DNA from: Flavobacteriaceae bacterium S0862
GTDB lineage: Bacteria; Bacteroidota; Bacteroidia; Flavobacteriales; Flavobacteriaceae
Length of the DNA: 64,000 nucleotides
Assembly: GCA_023015825.1 (NCBI GenBank)
Contig: JALKAW010000010.1
Location: 56,822 to 120,821, forward strand
Reading direction: 5' to 3'
The notes beneath the pieces are model-generated. The model ran no database searches, had not been told where the DNA came from, and worked only from the letters and a program-made list of their open reading frames with translations. Positions 43,925-52,925 of this stretch are shown piece after piece (positions within the stretch are counted from its first letter, which is position 1; each line of letters begins with the position of its first letter). Position numbers and translations under genes: made by a program.

Positions 43925-45238
43925 ATGGCAACATTAGAAAAAGGTAATAAGAAACTACTCAATGCTTGGGCGTTTTATGATTGGGCAAACTCGGTATATT
44001 CATTAGTGATAAGTTCTGCAGTCTTTCCAATTTATTATAGTAGTATGACGACTTCTTTTGCTGATATAGAAGGTGATATTGCATTTTTAGGCACCAATTG
44101 GCATCCAACTACATTATACGACTATACATTATCTCTCTCTTTTTTGATTGTAGCCTTTCTATCTCCCATACTTTCTGGAATTGCAGATTATACAGGAAAT
44201 AAGTTAAAGTTTCTTAAGTTCTTTTGTCTTTTAGGGTCACTATCAGTCATGAGTTTATTTTTCTTTAAAGATGAATCGACACTTTGGGTTGCTTTGCTAT
44301 TCACAATTACCGCAAGTGTTGGTTTTTGGGGAAGTATCGTATTTTATAATGCCTATTTGCCAGAAATTGCTTATCCAGAACAGCAAGACAATGTGAGTGC
44401 TAAAGGATTTATTTATGGTTATACAGGTTCTGTGATTTTAATGATTTTAAGCATGGTTTTAATCCAAACAAGTGTTTTTGGATTGTTGGATGAAGCTTAT
44501 GGTTCAAGATTCACCTTTGTATTGGTTGGAATTTGGTGGCTTGGATTTGCACAAATAACTTATAAGCGATTACCAAATAATATTTACAACCACAAACCAG
44601 AAAAAGATTATATATGGAAAGGTTTTAGAGAATTAAAAAAGGTAGCAAAAGAGTTGAGTGAATATAGAGAGCTAAAACGCTTTTTGGTTTCCTTTTTCTT
44701 TTTCAGTGTTGGTGTTCAGACCATCGTGTTAATGGCTGGAATTTTTGGAAGTGAAGAGTTAGGCTTACCAACAACTAATCTTATCCTAACTATTATGTTA
44801 GTACAAATTGTAGCTATAGCTGGAGCTTTTATTTTTTCAAGACTATCCAATAAGTATGGCAATTTAACAGCTTTAAAAATAACCTTGATAATTTGGGGGT
44901 TAGTTTGCTTTTTAGCTTTTAGCTTAGACAAAAGCCAAGACAATGTTGACATGTGTTTTTATGTGCTTGGAGCTGTTTTAGGTCTAGTTTTAGGTGCTAC
45001 ACAATCTTTAGCACGTTCTACTTATTCAAAACTTTTGCCAGAGACTGAAGACCATGCTACATATTTTAGTTTTTACGATGTTACAGAAAAAATAGCTATT
45101 GTATTAGGAATGTTTGTTTTTGGATTATTAATTTCAATTACAAATTCTATGCAATGGTCTGTATTGTTTTTGGCCATTTTCTTTTTAGTAGCGCTCATTG
45201 TTCTATTTACTATAAAAGGTAATAAATATGTGAAATAA
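43925..45238 (+). CDS. MFS transporter, UMF1/Atg22-like family (copy 2)
   Basis: 437 residues, twelve predicted helices, and clearly homologous to the preceding protein: WAFYDWANSVYSLVISSAVF, LSGIADYTGNKLKFLKF, FYNAYLPEIAYPEQQDNVSA, KGFIYGYTGSVILMILS and ATQSLARSTYSKLLPETEDH all match at the same places. A tandem gene duplication, old enough for many differences. Substrate is unknown. Ends at a bidirectional terminator shared with the GIN-domain gene. Confidence 0.87.
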   Translation: MATLEKGNKKLLNAWAFYDWANSVYSLVISSAVFPIYYSSMTTSFADIEGDIAFLGTNWHPTTLYDYTLSLSFLIVAFLSPILSGIADYTGNKLKFLKFFCLLGSLSVMSLFFFKDESTLWVALLFTITASVGFWGSIVFYNAYLPEIAYPEQQDNVSAKGFIYGYTGSVILMILSMVLIQTSVFGLLDEAYGSRFTFVLVGIWWLGFAQITYKRLPNNIYNHKPEKDYIWKGFRELKKVAKELSEYRELKRFLVSFFFFSVGVQTIVLMAGIFGSEELGLPTTNLILTIMLVQIVAIAGAFIFSRLSNKYGNLTALKITLIIWGLVCFLAFSLDKSQDNVDMCFYVLGAVLGLVLGATQSLARSTYSKLLPETEDHATYFSFYDVTEKIAIVLGMFVFGLLISITNSMQWSVLFLAIFFLVALIVLFTIKGNKYVK

Positions 45239-45266
45239 AAAAAGCCACTCATTGAGTGGCTTTTTA
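45238..45266. terminator. Bidirectional terminator
   Basis: AAAGCCACTCA / TGAGTGGCTTT stem (45241-45263) with an A-run to the left and a T-run to the right, between convergent genes. Confidence 0.9.
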
Positions 45267-45281
45267 GTAGAATAATTGGTC

Positions 45282-46007
45282 TTAGTTACTAATAGTACCA
45301 GAACCTGTTACTTTAGTGTCTTCTTTTTCAGGGTTGCCTTTATACTCAATATCACCAGAACCGGTTACCCGAGCTTTTAAACTTTTATTGCTTACTACTT
45401 CAATATCTCCAGAACCCGCTACAGAAGCTGTAGTATTATTTGCTTGTAAGCCAAATGCACTAATATCACCAGAACCAGCAACTTTTACACTTAGGTCATT
45501 AGTATTACCTTTTAAAGTTAAATCACCAGAGCCAGCAAGACTGCCTTTAAGCGAGGATGTTTCAACATTTAAAATGACATCTCCTGATCCTGCAAGTGAG
45601 ACACTTAGGTCATTGGTTTTAATTTTGTCTTCATTCCATAAATCACCAGAACCAGCTAATGATACATTGTTAATATCTTCAAATGGAATCGTAATCTTGA
45701 TGGTCTTATTCCAACTTGGACTTAAATTAACTTTGTTTTTTACTTTTACAATAAGATTACCATCCTTAATTTCAGTAACAATATGTTCTAATAAGTTAGA
45801 CTCACCTTCAAGAGTAATTTCGCCTTCTTTTCCAGCAACTAATATATAATCCATTGAGCCAGCACATTTAATACCTACATAATCTCCAGTATTTCTGGTT
45901 TCAGTTGTCATGTTTCCGTTGCCTTTAATTTTTTTTCCTCCCCACCATTGCGCATTAATTGATGAGACGCTTAAAATGGCTGCTAATAATAAAATTGATT
46001 TCTTCAT
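45282..46007 (-). CDS. Head-GIN domain (DUF2807) surface protein
   Basis: 241 residues with a signal peptide ending SSINAQWWGG. The domain starts at KIKGNGNMTTETRNTGDYVG (GIN motif) and runs as a right-handed beta-helix in which AGSGD or TGSGD turns repeat every 18-23 residues (LAGSGDLWN, LAGSGDVIL, LAGSGDLTL, VAGSGDISA, VAGSGDIEV, VTGSGDIEY, VTGSGTISN). Likely periplasmic or outer-membrane; function unproven. Last gene of a sigma/anti-sigma operon, 24 nt after the DUF4097-like gene. Confidence 0.88.
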   Translation of the reverse strand: MKKSILLLAAILSVSSINAQWWGGKKIKGNGNMTTETRNTGDYVGIKCAGSMDYILVAGKEGEITLEGESNLLEHIVTEIKDGNLIVKVKNKVNLSPSWNKTIKITIPFEDINNVSLAGSGDLWNEDKIKTNDLSVSLAGSGDVILNVETSSLKGSLAGSGDLTLKGNTNDLSVKVAGSGDISAFGLQANNTTASVAGSGDIEVVSNKSLKARVTGSGDIEYKGNPEKEDTKVTGSGTISN

Positions 46008-46031
46008 TTCTGTTTGTTTTTTGATTGATGT

Positions 46032-47114
46032 TTAGTTTTTATTGAAAGTTACACTTCCATAATCTGATGTAATATTAATATTGTTTCCAGATCCTTTAGA
46101 ACCATGATAACCTGAATATTTTTTGCTACTAGATTTTTCAATTCTTTTAGACACTTCTAGGTCGTCATCACCACGTAATGATGCATAGCTAAGGTCTAAG
46201 TCGAAGTCAAAACTGTACCCAGAAGAATATCCAATTGTTATTTTCATATAGTCAGATTCTATGTTTATATCGCCAGCGTTACTAGTCATGTTATCAATTT
46301 TCATGGAGCCATAATCTGCAGTTACAGATACATTTTTATAAACTTCACCAATACGTAAGGTTAAGTAATCACCATCACCTTTAATATTGTTAGCTTTTCC
46401 AATTGTTAAAGAACCATAATCGCAGTTATAGGAAACATCTTCAGCGATTTCTATTGTTGATTTAGTATAATCTGCATCAATTTCTAAACCATTTGTTTTT
46501 CCTATAGTATAGCTGCTATAATCTGCATTAATCGTTCCGCTTTTTATGTATTCGAAGTATGAGTTTTTTGTGTAGTCAAATGAAATATTATTATTATCAG
46601 CCATTAATTCTTTAGTAGTAATTTTTCCATAATCACAATCAATAGTGGCACGACCTTCAAGTTTATCTAAATTAATACTGCCGTAATCGTTTTCTAGGTC
46701 AACATTATTACTCATTGGCATTTTAATAACGTAGTTAATTTTCATACTAACATTGTTATTTCCCCAATTCCAAAAAGATTTACTTTTAGAAAAGCGTGTT
46801 TTTGCAATAACGCGGCTTGAAGAACCAGAAAACTCTATATTGATATCTTTTAATTTTTTTTCAACTTTTTCTAGGTTGTTTCCGTTTGTTGTGATGGTTA
46901 CATCAATAACAATTCGGTTTTCATTCCAAGTAACTATGTCTATATTTCCATAGCTGTTATCAACTTCTAAAGTAGCATCAGAGCTTACAGTAAACTCTTT
47001 ATGTACTTTTTTTTCTTTAGTGTGTTTGCCATCTAAATCATTGTTGTTAGCTAATACTAATGATGGCATTAAAATAAGGGTGATTAAAGCTCTATAAAGT
47101 AGTGCTGTTTTCAT
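46032..47114 (-). CDS. DUF4097-like beta-strand repeat protein, exported
   Basis: 360 residues with an export signal (ALITLILMPSLVLANNN). It is built from repeated short strands with Asp-Tyr-Gly-Ser turns (VDNSYGNIDI, ENDYGSINL, DCDYGKITT, NCDYGSLTI, TADYGSMKI, TSDYGSVTF), the style of DUF4097/adhesin-like beta-helices. Its start overlaps the 3' end of the anti-sigma-like gene by 23 nt. Likely a cell-envelope protein under control of the operon's sigma factor. Confidence 0.8.
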   Translation of the reverse strand: MKTALLYRALITLILMPSLVLANNNDLDGKHTKEKKVHKEFTVSSDATLEVDNSYGNIDIVTWNENRIVIDVTITTNGNNLEKVEKKLKDINIEFSGSSSRVIAKTRFSKSKSFWNWGNNNVSMKINYVIKMPMSNNVDLENDYGSINLDKLEGRATIDCDYGKITTKELMADNNNISFDYTKNSYFEYIKSGTINADYSSYTIGKTNGLEIDADYTKSTIEIAEDVSYNCDYGSLTIGKANNIKGDGDYLTLRIGEVYKNVSVTADYGSMKIDNMTSNAGDINIESDYMKITIGYSSGYSFDFDLDLSYASLRGDDDLEVSKRIEKSSSKKYSGYHGSKGSGNNINITSDYGSVTFNKN

Positions 47115-47655
47115 ATTGTTCGTTTTTTGATTGTTTTAATTCATCTATTTGTGCTACTACATTTTGTAATAGGTCTATTCTGTCTTGAAAATTGGATATC
47201 ATGGCGTAAATTACGCGTTCATCTTTACCACTTGCTTCGAGATCTAACTTTAATTGTTCGTAGTTTTCTTCTAAGATTTTCATTTGAAACATAGTGTCAA
47301 CAATTAAATCTTGATATTCTGGATATTCTTCACTGCTAAGTTTTTCAAGTTCAATAGTGATTGTGTTTGTAAAAAAGTCTTGCGTTGTAGCCATTTCTGG
47401 AGAAATGTTTGCTAAATCTATTGTTTCGTTGCTTTTTAGGACTCCAAAGGATACTGTAATCAGTAAAACAATAGAAGCAGCTATACCAATAATTGGTTTC
47501 CATAACTTAAACATCGATTTTTTTTCAGTTACAGCTACAATATTCTGACTATTTAACTTATCTAAAAAGCGTTGTTTGTGCCCAATGGCTGGTTCTTTAG
47601 TATCGAACTGACCGTTGGTGTTTTTAAACATATTATTTAAAATATCTTCACTCAT
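47092..47655 (-). CDS. Probable anti-sigma factor, single membrane pass
   Basis: 187 residues. A cytosolic N-terminal part (~50 residues, MSEDILNNMFKNTNGQFDTK), one membrane helix (LWKPIIGIAASIVLLITVSF) and an outer helical domain with heptad-like runs (MFQMKILEENYEQLKLDLEA). The topology and the position 5 nt after the ECF sigma gene mark it as the membrane anti-sigma factor, although no zinc-binding (ZAS) motif is visible, so identification rests on context. Confidence 0.78.
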   Translation of the reverse strand: MSEDILNNMFKNTNGQFDTKEPAIGHKQRFLDKLNSQNIVAVTEKKSMFKLWKPIIGIAASIVLLITVSFGVLKSNETIDLANISPEMATTQDFFTNTITIELEKLSSEEYPEYQDLIVDTMFQMKILEENYEQLKLDLEASGKDERVIYAMISNFQDRIDLLQNVVAQIDELKQSKNEQYENSTTL

Positions 47656-47660
47656 AATTT

Positions 47661-48221
47661 TTAATATTCAGCAGTAAGCTGTAGTTTTTGTCTTAAGCTT
47701 TCTTTAGCGCGTGATATAGTTGTTCTGCAATTTGAATATGAAATATCCATAATATCACTAATCTCCTCATAATCATATCCCTCAATTAAATTCAGGGTTA
47801 ATGCTATTCTGTAATTGTCTTTAAGGTTATTTATAACCTTAAGCACCTGTTGTGCTTTTAAGTTTGTAAAATCATAATCACTACCAATGTTTTGATTCTC
47901 CTCAACTTTATAAAGCACATTGTCAAAAGGAACGTTTTGGTATTTATGACTCTTTTTATAGTGATAAATACTATTATTAGTTACAATTCGTTTTAACCAG
48001 GCACCAAAGGTTTTTAAATCTTTTAATTCACCTAATTTTGTAAACGCTGTTAAAAAAGAATCTTGCATTATATCTTCTGCTTCAAAACTATCCTTAACAA
48101 TCCTCAACGAAATGTTGTACATGGCTTTGTAATATCTATTGTATAGCTCCAATTGTGCATTTTGGTTGCCAGATTTACAAAGCTCTGCAAGCGCTTCAGT
48201 ATTTAGGTTTGGTAGTGACAC
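47661..48221 (-). CDS. ECF-type RNA polymerase sigma factor
   Basis: 186 residues. Region 2: QLELYNRYYKAMYNISLRIV, AEDIMQDSFLTAFTKLGEL. Region 4: NLIEGYDYEEISDIMDISYS, NCRTTISRAKESLRQKL. First gene of the operon sigma-anti-sigma-DUF4097-GIN. Such units often autoregulate from the promoter upstream (48222-48459, AT-rich), but a distinct ECF promoter cannot be read there with confidence. Confidence 0.92.
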   Translation of the reverse strand: MSLPNLNTEALAELCKSGNQNAQLELYNRYYKAMYNISLRIVKDSFEAEDIMQDSFLTAFTKLGELKDLKTFGAWLKRIVTNNSIYHYKKSHKYQNVPFDNVLYKVEENQNIGSDYDFTNLKAQQVLKVINNLKDNYRIALTLNLIEGYDYEEISDIMDISYSNCRTTISRAKESLRQKLQLTAEY

Positions 48222-48424
48222 TAAAACAAATTGTTTATTAGAAAGATTAAGGTAATTAAACTTTGTTACAGTTTGATAAAAAAAAGTTTGGTTTTATTTA
48301 AGAAAACTAACATTATAATGGCATAACAATTGAATATTAGTAAGTGTAAAGTAATTAAAAGCCCTTTGAAATTGGGGTTTTTAGCATATAGCTTAGTTTA
48401 TAAATTTAATTGAAATAAAAAATA

Positions 48425-48445
48425 ATTCTGTTTTAATGACAGAAT
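48425..48445. promoter_or_regulatory. Inverted repeat before lon
   Basis: ATTCTGT (48425-48431) and ACAGAAT (48439-48445) form a perfect 7-bp dyad with a 7-nt spacer, 15 nt before the lon start codon. It could be a repressor site or an mRNA hairpin in the leader; no known regulator motif is claimed. Confidence 0.4.
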
Positions 48446-48459
48446 GACCTAAAAATAGT

Positions 48460-50910
48460 ATGGCGAAGTCTAAATTTACAAGTCTTGACAGTTTGTCATT
48501 TCAGGAGTTTGATGAAAATTCAGAATTAATTCCGTTAATGACACCAGAAGATGAAGCAGAAATTAATAACGAAATATTACCAGAAGCCTTGCCAATATTG
48601 CCATTGCGTAATACCGTTTTATTTCCTGGTGTAGTCATTCCAATTACAGCTGGAAGAGATAAATCGATAAAACTAATTAACGACGCTAACAAAGGAGGTA
48701 AAGTCATTGGTGTTGTATCACAAAAAGATGAAACAATAGAGGATCCTACAGCTAAGGATATTTATAAAAAAGGGACAGTTGCAAGAATATTAAGGGTGTT
48801 AAAAATGCCTGACGGTAATACAACCATTATTATTCAAGGAAAAAAGAGGTTTGAGGTAAACGAAGTAATTACCGAAGAGCCATATATTAATGCAACAATA
48901 AAAGAAGTTGCTGAGGCTAGACCAGCTGCAGATAATACTGAGTTTAGAGCGATTATAGATTCTATTAAAGAATTGTCACTTCAAATAATTAAGCAGAGTC
49001 CAAATATTCCTTCCGAAGCTACTTTTGCTATTAAAAACATTGAGAGTAGTTCATTTTTAGTAAATTTTGTGTCTTCAAACATGAATCTTTCAGTTGAAGA
49101 AAAACAGAAACTTCTTGAAATTAACGATTTAAAAGAACGCGCTTTAGCGACTCTGAAGAATATGAATATTGAGCTTCAAAAATTGGAGCTAAAAAATGAT
49201 ATTCAGTCTAAGGTTCAAAGTGATATGAACCAACAACAACGTGAATATTTTCTGCATCAGCAAATGAAAACCATCCAAGAAGAACTAGGAGGTGTATCAT
49301 CTGATGAGGAAATTGAAGAAATGCGAGTTCGCTCTAAATCAAAAAAATGGGATGAAAAAGTAAAAAAGCATTTTGATAAAGAATTGGCCAAAATGCAACG
49401 TATGAATCCTCAAGTTGCCGAATACTCCATCCAACGTAACTACTTAGACTTATTTTTAGATTTACCTTGGAATGAGTTTAGTAAAGATAAATTTGATTTA
49501 AAAAGAGCCAAAAAGATTTTAGACCGTGACCATTATGGTTTAGATGATGTTAAGAGAAGAATCATAGAGTACTTAGCGGTTTTAAAGCTACGTAACGACA
49601 TGAAGTCACCAATACTTTGTCTATATGGACCTCCAGGAGTAGGAAAAACGTCGTTAGGAAAATCTATTGCTGAAGCATTAGGTAGGGAATATGTGCGTAT
49701 GTCATTGGGTGGTTTACGTGATGAAGCTGAAATTCGCGGACATAGAAAAACATACATTGGCGCAATGCCTGGAAGAATTGTTCAAAGTCTTAAAAAGGCA
49801 GGGACATCTAACCCAGTTTTTGTGCTTGATGAGATTGATAAATTGTCCAATTCTCATCAAGGCGACCCATCATCTGCAATGCTAGAAGTTTTAGACCCAG
49901 AACAAAACTCTGAGTTTCATGATAATTTCTTGGAAATGGGTTACGATTTGTCAAAGGTCATGTTTATTGCCACATCTAATAGCTTGTCAACCATTCAGCC
50001 TGCTTTATTAGATAGAATGGAAATAATAAACGTAACTGGTTATACTATTGAAGAAAAGGTAGAGATTGCAAAACGCCACTTATTGCCTAAGCAGTTAAAG
50101 GAACACGGATTAACTACGAAGCATTTAAAAATTGGGAAACCGCAATTAGAAAAAATTGTAGAAGGTTATACGAGGGAATCTGGTGTTCGTGGTTTAGAAA
50201 AACAAATTGCTAAAATGGTACGTCATGCTGCCAAAAATATAGCTATGGAAGAACCATACAATATAAAAGTGACCAACGAAGATATTATTGAAGTGCTTGG
50301 TGGTCCAAAAATGGAGCGCGACAAGTACGAAAACAATAATGTTGCAGGTGTTGTTACTGGTCTTGCTTGGACACGTGTTGGTGGTGATATTCTGTTTATA
50401 GAATCTATCCTATCAAAAGGAAAAGGCACTATGACTATTACTGGTAATTTAGGAAAAGTGATGAAAGAATCGGCGACTATTGCTATGGAATATATAAAAG
50501 CAAACGCAGATAATTTTGGAGTTGACCCAGAAATATTCGAAAAATATAATGTGCATATTCATGTTCCAGAAGGTGCAACTCCTAAAGATGGTCCAAGTGC
50601 TGGAGTTACGATGTTAACCTCTTTAGTATCATTATTTACACAAAGAAAAGTTAAGAAAAGCTTAGCCATGACTGGCGAAATTACACTTCGCGGAAAAGTA
50701 TTACCTGTAGGTGGAATTAAAGAAAAGATTTTGGCTGCTAAACGCGCTAGAATAAAAGAAATTTTGCTGTGTGAAGATAACCGAAGAGATATTAATGAAA
50801 TTAAAGAAGAATATCTAAAAGGATTGACGTTTCATTATGTAAGTGATATGAGCGAGGTTATTGATATTGCAGTTACAAAGCAAAAGGTTAAAAATGCAAA
50901 GAAATTATAA
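48460..50910 (+). CDS. lon: ATP-dependent protease La (Lon)
   Basis: 816 residues. LON substrate-binding domain ([20 protein letters not shown]), a long coiled coil, the AAA+ module with Walker A around Lys396 ([11 protein letters not shown]) and Walker [11 protein letters not shown], and the C-terminal serine protease with Ser713 (DGPSAGVTM) and Lys756 ([13 protein letters not shown]). Degrades damaged and regulatory proteins in the cytosol. The ~40-residue N-terminal extension ([18 protein letters not shown]) before the LON domain is common in Bacteroidota. Transcribed alone, between an inverted repeat and a strong terminator. Confidence 0.97.
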   Translation: MAKSKFTSLDSLSFQEFDENSELIPLMTPEDEAEINNEILPEALPILPLRNTVLFPGVVIPITAGRDKSIKLINDANKGGKVIGVVSQKDETIEDPTAKDIYKKGTVARILRVLKMPDGNTTIIIQGKKRFEVNEVITEEPYINATIKEVAEARPAADNTEFRAIIDSIKELSLQIIKQSPNIPSEATFAIKNIESSSFLVNFVSSNMNLSVEEKQKLLEINDLKERALATLKNMNIELQKLELKNDIQSKVQSDMNQQQREYFLHQQMKTIQEELGGVSSDEEIEEMRVRSKSKKWDEKVKKHFDKELAKMQRMNPQVAEYSIQRNYLDLFLDLPWNEFSKDKFDLKRAKKILDRDHYGLDDVKRRIIEYLAVLKLRNDMKSPILCLYGPPGVGKTSLGKSIAEALGREYVRMSLGGLRDEAEIRGHRKTYIGAMPGRIVQSLKKAGTSNPVFVLDEIDKLSNSHQGDPSSAMLEVLDPEQNSEFHDNFLEMGYDLSKVMFIATSNSLSTIQPALLDRMEIINVTGYTIEEKVEIAKRHLLPKQLKEHGLTTKHLKIGKPQLEKIVEGYTRESGVRGLEKQIAKMVRHAAKNIAMEEPYNIKVTNEDIIEVLGGPKMERDKYENNNVAGVVTGLAWTRVGGDILFIESILSKGKGTMTITGNLGKVMKESATIAMEYIKANADNFGVDPEIFEKYNVHIHVPEGATPKDGPSAGVTMLTSLVSLFTQRKVKKSLAMTGEITLRGKVLPVGGIKEKILAAKRARIKEILLCEDNRRDINEIKEEYLKGLTFHYVSDMSEVIDIAVTKQKVKNAKKL

Positions 50911-50911
50911 A

Positions 50912-50943
50912 CCAAAACCTCGATTTTAAATCGAGGTTTTTTC
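50912..50943 (+). terminator. Intrinsic terminator after lon
   Basis: AAAACCTCGATTT (50914-50926) pairs perfectly with AAATCGAGGTTTT (50928-50940), followed by TTC. Confidence 0.88.
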
Positions 50944-51008
50944 AATAATTTAAAAATAAAACAGATTGCAAATCGTTTTAAGATAGATTTAGTTACTTTG
51001 CCTTCTTT

Positions 51009-52031
51009 ATGATAAGAACTATTACCACAGTATGTTTTTTGGTTTTTTTTATAAAAACCTCCTTTTCTCAAGTAGGAGGTGAGTCAACATATCAATTTTT
51101 AAATCTTATATCATCACCACGTCAGGCAGCTTTGGGCGGAAAAGTAATTACCAATGTAGATTACGATGTCACCCAAGGACTTTACAACCCTGCAACTATT
51201 AATGTGGAGATGGATAACCAATTAGCGCTCAATTATACGAGCTATTTAGGAGGTATTGGCTATGGAAGTGCTGCTTACGCATATGCAATAGATAGACGCA
51301 CACAAACCATTCATGGAGGCGTAACTTATATTAATTATGGAAGCTTTGATGGTTACGATGAAAATGGTGTGTCTACAGGAAGTTTTTCTGGTAGTGAGAC
51401 AGCGCTCTCGGTTGGTTATGCTACACAAATTGGGTATTCTGATTTTTATGCTGGAGCAAATTTAAAACTAATTACGTCCAAATTAGAACAATATAGCTCT
51501 TTTGGTGCTGCTTTAGATTTAGGCTTGTTGTATATAAATGATAATTTAGATTTTAACGCAGCAGTAGTTGTTAGAAATTTGGGAAGCCAAATTACAACAT
51601 ACGCTGGATTAAGAGAACCATTACCATTTGAAGTGGATTTTGGGATGTCACAAACGCTTCAACATGTGCCTTTACGTTGGCACATGACTTTTGAAAACCT
51701 ACAAGAATGGCCAATTGGAAGACCAAATCCTGCAAGAGTAACAAGCGATTTGGAAGGCAACCAAACTCAAGAAAAAGTAAGTTTTTTTAATAATGCTTTT
51801 CGGCATTTAATTTTAGGAGCCGAATTATTTCCAGAGAAAGGATTTAATATTAGATTAGGCTATAGTTTTAGACGTGCCGAAGAGTTACGAATTTTGGAAC
51901 AGCGAAATTTTTCAGGCTTGTCTTTTGGAGTAGGAATAAAAATGAATAAAATGCGATTTAGTTACTCGCATGCAAGATATACAAGTGCTTCAAATGCAAG
52001 CTTTTTTGGATTACAAATAGATTTACAATAA
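51009..52031 (+). CDS. porQ: Type IX secretion system protein PorQ
   Basis: 340 residues, signal peptide MIRTITTVCFLVFFIKTSFS. PorQ features are GGESTYQFLNLISSPRQAAL, GGKVITNVDYDVTQGLYNPA and NYTSYLGGIGYGSAAYAY, with a FadL/PorV-like barrel and the terminal NASFFGLQIDLQ. Outer-membrane member of the attachment complex that links T9SS cargo to lipopolysaccharide with PorU, PorV and PorZ. It overlaps cmk by one base (stop/start), the pairing I recall from many Bacteroidota. Confidence 0.88.
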   Translation: MIRTITTVCFLVFFIKTSFSQVGGESTYQFLNLISSPRQAALGGKVITNVDYDVTQGLYNPATINVEMDNQLALNYTSYLGGIGYGSAAYAYAIDRRTQTIHGGVTYINYGSFDGYDENGVSTGSFSGSETALSVGYATQIGYSDFYAGANLKLITSKLEQYSSFGAALDLGLLYINDNLDFNAAVVVRNLGSQITTYAGLREPLPFEVDFGMSQTLQHVPLRWHMTFENLQEWPIGRPNPARVTSDLEGNQTQEKVSFFNNAFRHLILGAELFPEKGFNIRLGYSFRRAEELRILEQRNFSGLSFGVGIKMNKMRFSYSHARYTSASNASFFGLQIDLQ

Positions 52032-52726
52032 TGCAAAACATTACCATAGCCATCGACGGATTTTCATCAACAGGGAAAAGCACTTTAGCAAAGCAAATAG
52101 CTAGGGAATTAGGCTATGTTTATGTAGATACAGGAGCGATGTATAGAGCAGTAACCTTGTACGCATTACAAAATAATTTTATTAACGAAAATTCTTTTAA
52201 AGTCAATGACTTTGTGCTAGAGCTTGATAAGATAAATTTATCATTTAAATTCAATGAAGCTTTGGGGTTTTCTGAAATGTATTTGAATGATGTAAATGTT
52301 GAAAAAGAGATTAGAACCCTTGAAGTATCTGGCTATGTTAGTAAGGTCTCGGCAGTTCCCGAAGTTCGATATCAGTTGGTAAAGCAGCAACAAAAAATGG
52401 GAGAAGGAAAAGGTATAGTGATGGATGGACGAGATATTGGCACTGTAGTGTTCCCTCAAGCTGAATTAAAAATATTTATGACAGCGTCTCCAGAAATTAG
52501 AGCACAACGCAGATATGATGAACTCATAAAAAGAGGTGATAAGGTTGATTTTAATGAGGTGCTGCAAAATGTTCAAGAACGCGATTATATAGATTCGCAC
52601 CGTGAAGATTCTCCTTTAATAAAAGCACAAGATGCCATAGAAATAGATAATACTAACCTTACTTTAGAAGATCAATTCGAGAGTATTATGAATTTGGTTA
52701 GAATGACGCTAGAGAATCAAGAATAG
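52031..52726 (+). CDS. cmk: (d)CMP kinase
   Basis: 231 residues. P-loop in IAIDGFSSTGKSTLAKQIA, YVDTGAMYRAVTL, the GIVMDGRDIGTVVFPQAELK segment and SPEIRAQRRYDEL LID region. It phosphorylates CMP and dCMP in the cytosol. Start overlaps the porQ stop; rpsA lies ~200 nt downstream with its own candidate -7 element, the cmk-rpsA order found in many bacteria. Confidence 0.95.
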   Translation: MQNITIAIDGFSSTGKSTLAKQIARELGYVYVDTGAMYRAVTLYALQNNFINENSFKVNDFVLELDKINLSFKFNEALGFSEMYLNDVNVEKEIRTLEVSGYVSKVSAVPEVRYQLVKQQQKMGEGKGIVMDGRDIGTVVFPQAELKIFMTASPEIRAQRRYDELIKRGDKVDFNEVLQNVQERDYIDSHREDSPLIKAQDAIEIDNTNLTLEDQFESIMNLVRMTLENQE

Positions 52727-52925
52727 TTATTTTGTTTTCAATACTTTAAAAACACCATTTCTATTGAAATAAAATTAGGCAATTTCGTAGATAATATGTA
52801 TTTTTGCACTCCTTTTAGCGGATTATCAGAAAATTAAAAGGAATAAAAAAACAAATTATAACACTTCTGTGTGTAAATCGCTTAATTTTTCTGAAAGCAT
52901 ACAGAATACAAATCTTAAATCAGCA

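Noticed and set aside
45316..45849. 177-codon open frame on the plus strand
   Set aside because: Antisense to the GIN-domain gene; its SPEPA-type repeats are just the reverse reading of the AGSGD turns.
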